DNA from: an uncultured Porphyromonadaceae bacterium
Lineage (GTDB): Bacteria; Bacteroidota; Bacteroidia; Bacteroidales; Muribaculaceae
Assembly: GCA_947174995.1 (NCBI GenBank)
Contig: CAMWLC010000014.1
Location: 1-54,512, forward strand
DNA length: 54,512 bases
Direction of reading: 5' to 3'
The position numbers were made by a program, and so were the translations under genes. The notes below the pieces were generated by a model. That model searched no databases. It had not been told where the DNA came from and saw only the letters and a program-made list of their open reading frames with translations. Positions 8,673 to 15,330 of the stretch are shown piece by piece. Every line of letters begins with the position of its first letter. Position 1 is the first letter of the stretch.

Positions 8673-9854
8673 ATGGCACAGACTCAGACCTCGGAGGTCC
8701 AGGCATCCTCCGAAAAGAAAACGCGCCGCATGCCCACGGCGCTCTCCGGCGTGATATGTCTCACGCTGGTCATAGGCCTATTCTACTATATGGGGCAGGT
8801 GATGGGCATGGCCAATATGCTCAACACCGTCATGCACACCGCCCATGACCTTCTGCTCAACACCGTCTTCTATCTCATGGGCATCTGCGTGATCACCGGT
8901 GCGATAGGGCGCCTATTCGTGGAGTTCGGCGTGGTCAAGCTCCTGGAGACAGTATTGCGCCCCCTCATGAAGCCCCTCTTCAACCTTCCCGGCGTGGCCT
9001 CTCTCGGAGCAGTCATGACCTTCCTGAGCGACAACCCGGCCATCATCTCCCTCTCGCAGGACAAGCGATTCAGCTCATACTTCCGCAAATTCCAGTACAT
9101 CTCCCTCACCAACTTCGGCACGGCCTTCGGCATGGGTCTGCTCGTGATGGTGTTCATGATCGGCCAAGGCTTCTTCTGGCAGCCCCTCGTGGGCTTCTTC
9201 GGAGCCTTCTGCGGATGCGTGATCTCCACGCGCCTGATGCAGTATTTCGTGGTCAAGGAGTTTCCTCACTACCTCACGGAGTGTGCCGTGGAGGAGAGCC
9301 ACAAAGCCGGCGGGGAGGAGAAGGAGAAGGAGCCTGAGAAATCCCTCTTCCTGCGCATACTCAACTCCCTGCTCGACGGAGGGCGCACGGGTGTTGACGT
9401 GGGCCTGGCCATCATCCCGGGCGTGGTGATCATCTCCACACTCGTGATGCTTCTCACCTTCGGCCCCGGCACGGAGGGCTTCGACGGCTCGGCCTATCAG
9501 GGCGTGGAGTTGCTCCCCAGGCTGGCGCAGAAGATCAACGTGGTGTTTGAATGGCTCTTCGGCTTCACCGATCCCCACCTCGTGGCCTTCCCCATCACGG
9601 CCCTCGGAGCCGTGGGAGCGGCCCTGGGTCTCGTGCCCGGCTTCATACAGCAGGGATGGATCGACGGCAACGCCATCGCGGTCTTCACCGCCATCGGCAT
9701 GTGCTGGAGCGGCTACCTGAGCACCCACACCGCCATGCTCGACTCCATGGGCTACCGCGACCTCACCTCCAAGGCTATCCTCTCCCACACCATCGGAGGC
9801 CTCTGCGCAGCCGTCATAGCCCACCTCCTCTTCATGCTCATAGTCTCCATCTGA
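8673..9854 (+). CDS. Gate/nucleoside-recognition-domain inner membrane protein
   Basis: Polytopic protein of 393 aa with eight or more hydrophobic segments in two halves joined by a charged Glu/Lys linker (about residues 215-235). The first half contains TFLSDNPAIISLSQD followed by a Gly-rich segment, and the second half has a matching Gly-rich segment near HTAMLDSMG, in keeping with the SpmA/SpmB-like Gate (nucleoside recognition) fold in duplicate. I recall relatives annotated as CD0519/CD1768-family membrane proteins. Substrate is unknown; Gate proteins are thought to be transporters or to regulate them. The ATG at 8673 begins a soluble N-terminus of about 25 residues; an upstream in-frame start at 8646 would add a peptide without support. 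Confidence 0.7.
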   Translation: MAQTQTSEVQASSEKKTRRMPTALSGVICLTLVIGLFYYMGQVMGMANMLNTVMHTAHDLLLNTVFYLMGICVITGAIGRLFVEFGVVKLLETVLRPLMKPLFNLPGVASLGAVMTFLSDNPAIISLSQDKRFSSYFRKFQYISLTNFGTAFGMGLLVMVFMIGQGFFWQPLVGFFGAFCGCVISTRLMQYFVVKEFPHYLTECAVEESHKAGGEEKEKEPEKSLFLRILNSLLDGGRTGVDVGLAIIPGVVIISTLVMLLTFGPGTEGFDGSAYQGVELLPRLAQKINVVFEWLFGFTDPHLVAFPITALGAVGAALGLVPGFIQQGWIDGNAIAVFTAIGMCWSGYLSTHTAMLDSMGYRDLTSKAILSHTIGGLCAAVIAHLLFMLIVSI

Positions 9855-9872
9855 CCTGCGGAGACAGTCAGT

Positions 9873-10033
9873 AAAGAAAATCGCCGGGCCCCCTCTTCCA
9901 CAAGGGGCCCGGCTTCATATTGTTGCATTTAGTGTAAAAGGTTGTTGACATCAGTTCAAGGCATGGATCTCATTCATTTCGGTATAGTGTACTCTTGACT
10001 TAGGCAGAGCGAGAAGCAATAGTCTCTCGTTGT
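9873..10033 (-). ncRNA. Candidate small RNA of about 160 nt between the Gate-domain gene and the histidine kinase
   Basis: On the minus strand, TTTG (10071-10068) and TAACTTTG (10047-10040) with 20 bp between them form a full Bacteroidetes promoter. Transcription would begin near 10033 and reach a hairpin (9883-9913) followed on this strand by GATTTTCTTT, a usable intrinsic terminator. The interval contains a further stem (CGAGA with TCTCG, about 10007-10026) and only a trivial 8-codon frame (9951-9977). It does not resemble 6S, SRP, tmRNA or RNase P RNA as far as I can tell. The end points are estimates from the promoter and terminator. Confidence 0.45.
9883..9913. terminator. Bidirectional GC-rich hairpin terminator
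   Basis: A perfect 10-bp stem, GCCGGGCCCC (9883-9892) with GGGGCCCGGC (9904-9913), follows the Gate-domain gene by 28 bp. The T-rich tail is on the minus strand (GATTTTCTTT), so it is a better terminator for leftward transcription than for the plus-strand gene. Confidence 0.7.
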
Positions 10034-10039
10034 CGGATG

Positions 10040-10071
10040 CAAAGTTACGGCAAAAAAAACCGAACCGCAAA
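10040..10071 (-). promoter_or_regulatory. Bacteroidetes-type promoter directed leftward
   Basis: TTTG at 10071-10068, 20 bp, then TAACTTTG at 10047-10040 on the minus strand. No protein gene lies downstream before the terminator at 9883-9913, which is the basis for the small RNA call. Confidence 0.65.
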
Positions 10072-10093
10072 CGCCAAAACAGGCAAAAAGCCG

Positions 10094-10123
10094 ATAACTC
10101 GCCAAAACCAGCTATAACTCGCC
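10094..10123. promoter_or_regulatory. Pair of 10-bp direct repeats, candidate response-regulator site
   Basis: ATAACTCGCC occurs at 10094-10103 and again at 10114-10123, 20 bp apart start to start, so the copies lie on nearly the same face of the helix. The similarity continues as AAAA after each copy. The pair is about 65-95 bp upstream of the kinase gene's -7 element. LytTR proteins bind two direct repeats about 21-22 bp apart, so this could be the site of the adjacent LytTR regulator; the assignment is inference. Confidence 0.4.
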
Positions 10124-10186
10124 GAAAATCGTGGATAAGTGGTCTAAAAAAGGTTTTAGGCAAATTTCACAGTCCGAAGAATTTAT

Positions 10187-10194
10187 TAACTTTG
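10187..10194 (+). promoter_or_regulatory. -7 element of the histidine kinase gene
   Basis: TAACTTTG matches TAnnTTTG and lies only 5 bp before the ATG at 10200, so the transcript would start at or beside the first codon. A good TTG about 20 bp upstream is not visible, so the promoter may need an activator. The second in-frame ATG at 10212 is an alternative start. Confidence 0.5.
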
Positions 10195-10199
10195 TGGTC

Positions 10200-12314
10200 A
10201 TGAACCCCTTTATGCCTGAAAATACGTTGTCTGAAGCCCCGCGTCCGGTGTGCCGTCGGGGGCGCAGCAAGGCAAGCGCCGCCACCCTCGTGCTGATGGC
10301 GGCCGTGTCGCTCCTCCTGCTCGGCGCGGGAGCATGCTCCGGGCCTCGCGCAGGGTCCATCTCCACGATGGAGCAGGCCAACGCCCGCGCCCTCGACTCC
10401 CTGATAGCCGGAAATCACGGATGGTTCGCCCGATATATAGCCGATGAGAAGCGCGAGGCAGCCTCTCTCAATGACTCCGACCGCTGGGCAAACGCCGTGG
10501 TGCAGGAGGGTGTGGCAGCCTATTACCGCATCGACCCCGCGCTTCTCCTGGCGAAAAGCGACTCGGCCATAGCATATTTCACCTCCCGCAAGCCCTCCGA
10601 AATGCGCCTTCGCCTCCTCCACAAGGCCTATCTCACCAAGGGGGCCTATTTCTCGCAGTTCGACTTCGAGCCCGATTCGGCCGTGCATTACCACGAGATG
10701 GGGGTCCGGACGGCCATGCATACCTCCGACCGACAGGCTCTCGTACTCGCCCTGGGAAACCTCGCCGACACCTATAAACTTAACTCCCGCCTCGCCGAGG
10801 CCTCCGATTACTATCACCGCGCCATCCTCCTGGCCGACTCCCTGGGCCTGCCCCCGAAGGAATACATCTCCCTCTACGGCGGCCTGGCCTCCACCTACAC
10901 CGGGATGCGTGACTTCGACCTGAGCGCCGAATGGTGGGGACGCACCATGGAGCTGTATCCCCTGATGATACCCTACGAGCGCTTCAACAACCTCAACAAT
11001 CTCGGCAACGACCATTACTATAAGAAAGACTACCGCGGAGCACTGCGCACCTTCCTGCGCCTGCGGGAGTATCTCGATTCGCTTCCCGGCACCTCCTGGG
11101 AGCACAATTTCGTCAACATCAACCTGGCCGACTCCTATCTCCACCTCCAGATGCCGGACTCGGCCATCGACCTTCTGCCCGGAGCGCTGGAATACTTCAC
11201 CGACACCGTGCCCAACCCGGTGGCCCTGTCGTATATCCACACTCTCCAGATGCGCTATTACGCTCTGAAGGGGAACTACGCCGCCGTGGAGGACCTCATA
11301 GACTTCCACCCTTTCTCCGACACCCTGCGCGTGGAGCAGCAGCTCACGCGCCTGGAGATGATGGAGGACTATTACCGCCACACAGGGCAATACCGCCATG
11401 CCCTGGCCATACGCGACAAGCTCGACGCGATGGAGGACACCCTGCGCTCCGAGCGCGTGCGCCAGCTGGCCGCCGCCCGCCGCATACAGTATGAGACCGA
11501 CAACGAAATCCTACGCCTGCGGGCCGACAGGTCGTCCGGACAGGCCCATATCCTGCGCCTCTCGCTCATCATCTTCGGCGCCGTGGTGGTGATAGCCCTC
11601 CTGGCCGTGTGGACCACAGTGGCGTCAATACGGCGACACCGCCGCGAGGAGCAGATGCGCTCCGACATGATCGGACTCAGGATGCAGAGCGTGCGCACGC
11701 GCATCACTCCCCATTTCATCTACAATGCCCTGAACCACGAGCTCCTGGCCCGCACCGAGGGGAAGCCCTCGAGAATCGACTCCATAGTGGCCCTGCTGCG
11801 CCATCAGCAGTATATAGCCGAGGAAATTGTCATACCACTCGGGGAGGAGCTGAAGTTCATCCACGATTATGTGGAGGTGGAGAGCGATGCCGTGGACGGC
11901 CCCGTGGACTATCGCGTGCACACCGACCCGGCCGGCGAGATCACCGGGCGTCTCATTCCCTCCATGTCCCTCCAGATTCTCGTGGAGAACGCCTTCAAAC
12001 ATGGTTTCCGCCTCATGCCTCACGGCACGCCGCGTCTGCTGGTGGTCAGCGCCATTCACGACACCGCCCGGGAGGAACTCGTGCTCACAGTCTTCAACAA
12101 CTCCCGTCCCGACACCGCCGGCCCGGCCCGCGGAGCGGGCAACGGCATACGCATCATCATGCGCACCCTCTCCTTCATAAACTCCAAAACAGGTGGCCAT
12201 CTCCGTTTCGACTCCACCTCCGGCGTGAATCCGGAGTGGGGGGAGGGCACCTGGGCTTCCATAACGATACCCGATTCCACCGACCTTTCACCGCTTCAGA
12301 CCCATGACCATTGA
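10200..12314 (+). CDS. TPR-containing LytS-type sensor histidine kinase
   Basis: Sensor kinase of 704 aa. A hydrophobic segment at about 30-47 ends in a Cys (LLLGAGAC), giving a signal anchor or weak lipobox. Residues about 60-440 are helical TPR-like repeats expected in the periplasm. A transmembrane helix (about 452-477) is followed by a His_kinase (LytS/YehU) domain with the phosphoacceptor His505 in TPHFIYNALN; the usual Asn before Pro is Thr here. An HATPase_c domain follows, with the N box ILVENAFKHG near 595 and the G box GAGNGIRI near 646. It would sense an extracytoplasmic signal and phosphorylate the LytTR regulator whose gene overlaps its 3' end by 11 bp. The start is the first ATG after the promoter element; a longer frame from 10131 would cross the promoter. 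Confidence 0.85.
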   Translation: MNPFMPENTLSEAPRPVCRRGRSKASAATLVLMAAVSLLLLGAGACSGPRAGSISTMEQANARALDSLIAGNHGWFARYIADEKREAASLNDSDRWANAVVQEGVAAYYRIDPALLLAKSDSAIAYFTSRKPSEMRLRLLHKAYLTKGAYFSQFDFEPDSAVHYHEMGVRTAMHTSDRQALVLALGNLADTYKLNSRLAEASDYYHRAILLADSLGLPPKEYISLYGGLASTYTGMRDFDLSAEWWGRTMELYPLMIPYERFNNLNNLGNDHYYKKDYRGALRTFLRLREYLDSLPGTSWEHNFVNINLADSYLHLQMPDSAIDLLPGALEYFTDTVPNPVALSYIHTLQMRYYALKGNYAAVEDLIDFHPFSDTLRVEQQLTRLEMMEDYYRHTGQYRHALAIRDKLDAMEDTLRSERVRQLAAARRIQYETDNEILRLRADRSSGQAHILRLSLIIFGAVVVIALLAVWTTVASIRRHRREEQMRSDMIGLRMQSVRTRITPHFIYNALNHELLARTEGKPSRIDSIVALLRHQQYIAEEIVIPLGEELKFIHDYVEVESDAVDGPVDYRVHTDPAGEITGRLIPSMSLQILVENAFKHGFRLMPHGTPRLLVVSAIHDTAREELVLTVFNNSRPDTAGPARGAGNGIRIIMRTLSFINSKTGGHLRFDSTSGVNPEWGEGTWASITIPDSTDLSPLQTHDH

Positions 12315-13182
12315 TCCCTACCCCATCCATGACCGACCCGACATGCAGATGAACCCCGAGTCCGACACCCTCTTCGGACACGACGGCGATAACGAAGCCC
12401 CCGACCTTCCCGTCAGGGTGGTCATTATCGACGACGACATCGCGGCCATCAAGGTGCTTGAAAACGCACTCCGAATCTTCGGCCCGCGCGTCGAGATCTG
12501 CGGCACGGCCTCCACCCTCGCCGAGGGACGCGCCATCATATCCGAGGAGATGCCCGACATAGCCTTCATAGACATCGAGTTTCCCGACGAGTCCGAAACC
12601 GGTCTCGACCTCGTGGGCCTCGACAGGAAATACGGAGGCAATATGGAGGTGGTGTTCTACACCTCCTACAACAAGTATCTCATCAACGCCTTGCGCCTCC
12701 AGGCCTTCGATTTCCTCCTCAAGCCGGTGGACACCGAAGAGCTGCGCATCATCATGCGCCGCTACATGATGGAGCGCGGACGCGCCCCGCAGACCGCCAT
12801 CTATACCCCCGGACTCCTCGGCGCCGCCCGCGATCGCTCCGATGCCAGGGCTCTGGCCATCACCACCGTCACCAACGACCGCATCATCGTCTCCCCCTCC
12901 AGCATAATCTTCTTCAAGTATGACTCAGATAGAAAGGTGTGGGAAGTGGTGATGAGCAACCTTCAGCGTCACATCCTGAAGCGCCACACCACGGCGGACG
13001 TGATTCTCAACTACGGGCCCGACTTCATCCGCACCCATCAGATCTACATAGTCAACGTGGCCTACCTGGGGATGATAACCAACAATTCATGCACCCTGCT
13101 GCCTCCCTACAACGACATCACGGAAATCAAAATCTCCAAATCCTTCCGCCGCCAGCTCCTCGACCGTTTCTACGACCTCTGA
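12304..13182 (+). CDS. LytTR-family response regulator
   Basis: Cytosolic DNA-binding regulator of 292 aa. An unusual acidic N-terminal extension (about residues 1-35) precedes the receiver domain. The receiver has the acidic cluster Asp43-45, phosphoacceptor Asp90 (AFIDIEFPD), switch residue Thr120 and Lys140 (LLKPVD). The C-terminal part (about 175-290) is a LytTR DNA-binding domain, with VSPSSIIFFKYD and RTHQIYIVNV as recognisable strands. The gene overlaps the kinase by 11 bp, so the pair is translated together and forms a cognate two-component system. LytTR targets usually carry spaced direct repeats; a candidate pair lies before the kinase at 10094-10123. An 18-bp hairpin follows the gene. 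Target genes are not known. Confidence 0.9.
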   Translation: MTIDPYPIHDRPDMQMNPESDTLFGHDGDNEAPDLPVRVVIIDDDIAAIKVLENALRIFGPRVEICGTASTLAEGRAIISEEMPDIAFIDIEFPDESETGLDLVGLDRKYGGNMEVVFYTSYNKYLINALRLQAFDFLLKPVDTEELRIIMRRYMMERGRAPQTAIYTPGLLGAARDRSDARALAITTVTNDRIIVSPSSIIFFKYDSDRKVWEVVMSNLQRHILKRHTTADVILNYGPDFIRTHQIYIVNVAYLGMITNNSCTLLPPYNDITEIKISKSFRRQLLDRFYDL

Positions 13183-13216
13183 GCCTGACCGTGACCCGGA
13201 ATCTCAGGCCCCATCT

Positions 13217-13270
13217 CACAAAAGCAGCTCCGGCCCCACACCATAGTGTGAAGCCGGAGCTGCTTTTGTG
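13217..13270. terminator. 18-bp perfect hairpin between the response regulator and tRNA-Leu
   Basis: Arms 13217-13234 and 13253-13270 are perfectly complementary (CACAAAAGCAGCTCCGGC against its reverse complement) with an 18-nt loop that itself can pair (CACAC/GTGTG). It terminates the plus-strand regulator gene and abuts the 3' end of the minus-strand tRNA, whose last paired base is within the right arm. Confidence 0.8.
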
Positions 13271-13350
13271 CGCGCGAGGGGACTCGAACCCCTACGTCGC
13301 AAGACACTAGATCCTAAGTCTAGCGCGGCTACCAATTACGCCACGCGCGC
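13269..13350 (-). tRNA. tRNA-Leu (anticodon UAG)
   Basis: An 82-nt cloverleaf on the minus strand. The acceptor stem is GCGCGCG (13350-13344) with CGCGCGC (13276-13270). The anticodon arm is CTAGA / CTTAGGA / TCTAG with anticodon TAG. There is a long variable arm typical of class II tRNAs, and a T arm with TTCGAGT between AGGGG and CCCCT. CCA is not encoded; the discriminator base is A. It reads CUA and probably other CUN codons. Confidence 0.95.
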
Positions 13351-13360
13351 ATTACCTCCG

Positions 13361-13391
13361 CAAAGTTAATCATTTATTCCGTTTCACGCAA
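13361..13391 (-). promoter_or_regulatory. Promoter of tRNA-Leu
   Basis: On the minus strand TTG (13391-13389), 20 bp, TAACTTTG (13368-13361). The -7 element is 10 bp from the tRNA 5' end, giving a very short 5' leader for processing. Confidence 0.75.
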
Positions 13392-13423
13392 TAGCCAGCC
13401 CCTCATTTTTTTCGTCCGAGGTC

Positions 13424-14230
13424 TCAGCGCGAGACGAGTTCGAGCGTCAGGGCGTTGGTCAGCAGGCGAGTGCGCAGGTTGCAGGCGTTCTGGCGCTGAA
13501 GGCTGCACAGCCATCCGAGACGCACTCCCCATTTGCCGGGACGCACGCTCACCGTGAGATGGCTCCGTACCCCGCCGGTGTTCCCCCACCAGCCGGTATG
13601 TACCAGTCCGCTGCGGTTGCCGAGATAGATCTCATAATAGGACTCGCCATACTGCGGAGAAAAGAATATGCCTAAGGTCGGCACGGAGAGCCTCTCCCCT
13701 ACCGTCAGGGGTACACCCTTCAGATACATGGTCCACTCGGCGGATCCGGCAATGTCAATACCTATTCGCGCACGCGCGGCGGCCGGATTATTCCCATTGC
13801 GCGGCAGATAGCCGCAGCCCCCCTCTATCACACCGTCCGCGCCCGCTCCAAGCCACAACGTGCTGCCCGTTACCGGCTTTATGCTCCACATCCGCTCGGC
13901 TCCCCACGCTATACGGAGGTCCGCATCATACTTCCTCGCGTTGCCGCGCGGATTGAGCATGTTGCTGAACCGTCCCTCCCCGCCGAAACACATCCTCCAC
14001 TCTCCGGGATGGCTGCTGAAAGGGAGCTCCTGCCATACCCCGAGACCAAAAGAGGTGCCGGAATATGTCACCGGGGAGAGATACGTGTCAAGCGACCGCG
14101 TCTCTCCCACTCCGATGCCGATGGAAAAGCGCGAGGGCACTCTCTCCTCCGTCCGGGTATCCTGAGCTGAAATCCGTGACGGTATCAACAGGCTCGCTAT
14201 TGCGGCCATTATCACGCATAACTTTCTCAT
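13424..14230 (-). CDS. DUF3316-like outer membrane protein
   Basis: Secreted protein of 268 aa with a signal peptide (about residues 1-22, ending SRISAQ). The mature part is rich in alternating hydrophobic and polar residues with Tyr, Trp and Gly typical of an outer membrane beta-barrel. It includes the FSIGIGVG opening and a final strand that ends in aromatic or hydrophobic residues, ALTLELVSR. I associate the pattern with Bacteroidales DUF3316 proteins, but the match is from memory. The ATG overlaps the stop of the S41 lipoprotein gene (ATGA), so the two are translationally coupled and may act together at the outer membrane. No function is known. Confidence 0.6.
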   Translation of the reverse strand: MRKLCVIMAAIASLLIPSRISAQDTRTEERVPSRFSIGIGVGETRSLDTYLSPVTYSGTSFGLGVWQELPFSSHPGEWRMCFGGEGRFSNMLNPRGNARKYDADLRIAWGAERMWSIKPVTGSTLWLGAGADGVIEGGCGYLPRNGNNPAAARARIGIDIAGSAEWTMYLKGVPLTVGERLSVPTLGIFFSPQYGESYYEIYLGNRSGLVHTGWWGNTGGVRSHLTVSVRPGKWGVRLGWLCSLQRQNACNLRTRLLTNALTLELVSR

Positions 14231-15330
14231 AAGCCGTAGACTCTGAAATACTCCTCCTTGTCACGCATGAAGAGGTCCCGCTCCTCCTTATTGGCGGCGA
14301 GTCGCTCAAGCAGCGAGAGGGCTGTGTCGAGGATGTGGTCCGTGCCACGCGCGAGCTGGATGTCCGAACTCGTCACTTCGCATCCCGGAGTGGGGTCCAC
14401 TCCGAACTCTATGAACTCTCCGCCCGGTCCGGAAATGGGACTCGCGCTCAGGCGCACGGCCCAGCCGTTGGGAAGCTCGGAGGAGAAGGGAAGGCCTCCC
14501 CCTCCCCCTGTGCGCGCCCCCATGACGGCCACACCGGGAAGCGACTTCATCACCGCCACGAAATCATTGGCCGCACTGAAGCATGACCTGTTGGTGAGCA
14601 CCACCACCGGCGTGCCGTTCCACGACACGCGCCGCGCGTCAGCGGGAGAATAGGTGAAGGAGAAGGGCTCCGAGAAATCATCATGGCCCGGACCGGTCTT
14701 GTGAGTGATGTATCCGCCCGAGACGGGGGTGTCAGTGAAACGCGACACAAGGGTCTCCACATTGGTGAGCAGACCGCCCCCGTTGTTGCGCACATCCAGC
14801 ACCAGGCCCTTCGACTTGTAGAGTATGGCGAGGATATAGTCGAGGTTGAGGTTGCCTATGCCGCTCGAAAAACTGGGATAATACATATACCCGATGCTGT
14901 CGGGCATCATCTTGTAGCTTATCCCGGAGGTCTGGCCGTAATCAAATCCGAGATAGTACTGCTGGAGCGTGCGCAGATTGAAGTCCTGCGGATAATCGGT
15001 CCACCACGCGCGGTAATAATAGGTGTCGAAAGAGGACACGAGATTCACGTGCCCGTCGCGCAGTTCGGAGAGCATTTCGGAGCAGAGGGAGAAAAGGGCC
15101 ATATCGCTCATGTCGGGCTTAACGCGGCTACGGTATTTCTTTCCGACGGCTTCCCAGTCTATTCCTTTCTCCTCGAAGAAGCAGTATCGCGTGTCCACTA
15201 TCTCCCACAGGGCTTCGAAATTGCCCCGGGGGTCGTCTGCATACTCCTCCCCTTCGCACCCCGTGAGCCCCATGCAGACCGCGGAGGAGGCGAGAAAGAG
15301 AGCCGGGAGTTTGTCAATCAGACGTCTCAT
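14227..15330 (-). CDS. S41-family peptidase lipoprotein (tricorn/IRBP-like)
   Basis: Predicted lipoprotein of 367 aa; the signal sequence ends in the lipobox region GLTGC with Cys at about residue 23. The segment SELRDGHVNL (about 95-104) carries the His expected in tricorn-like S41 enzymes, LDVRNNGGG begins the catalytic fold, and Ser252 in SCFSAAND is the nucleophile. The later segment ARTGGGGG lacks the Lys of the Ctp Ser-Lys dyad, so this is an S41 member of the Ser-His type rather than a C-terminal processing protease. The start at 15330 overlaps the topoisomerase IV subunit A gene by 17 bp; the end overlaps the outer membrane protein by 4 bp. The substrate is unknown. The long upstream extension of the frame is shadow coding of the topoisomerase gene. 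Confidence 0.8.
   Translation of the reverse strand: MRRLIDKLPALFLASSAVCMGLTGCEGEEYADDPRGNFEALWEIVDTRYCFFEEKGIDWEAVGKKYRSRVKPDMSDMALFSLCSEMLSELRDGHVNLVSSFDTYYYRAWWTDYPQDFNLRTLQQYYLGFDYGQTSGISYKMMPDSIGYMYYPSFSSGIGNLNLDYILAILYKSKGLVLDVRNNGGGLLTNVETLVSRFTDTPVSGGYITHKTGPGHDDFSEPFSFTYSPADARRVSWNGTPVVVLTNRSCFSAANDFVAVMKSLPGVAVMGARTGGGGGLPFSSELPNGWAVRLSASPISGPGGEFIEFGVDPTPGCEVTSSDIQLARGTDHILDTALSLLERLAANKEERDLFMRDKEEYFRVYGL

Noticed and set aside
9873..10033. 6S RNA
   Set aside because: The candidate small RNA lacks the long rod with a central bubble, and its ends are not complementary.
9951..10163. 70-codon minus-strand frame in the gap before the histidine kinase
   Set aside because: Its start lies upstream of the leftward promoter and its codon use is unlike that of real genes; only the last 8 codons are downstream of the promoter.
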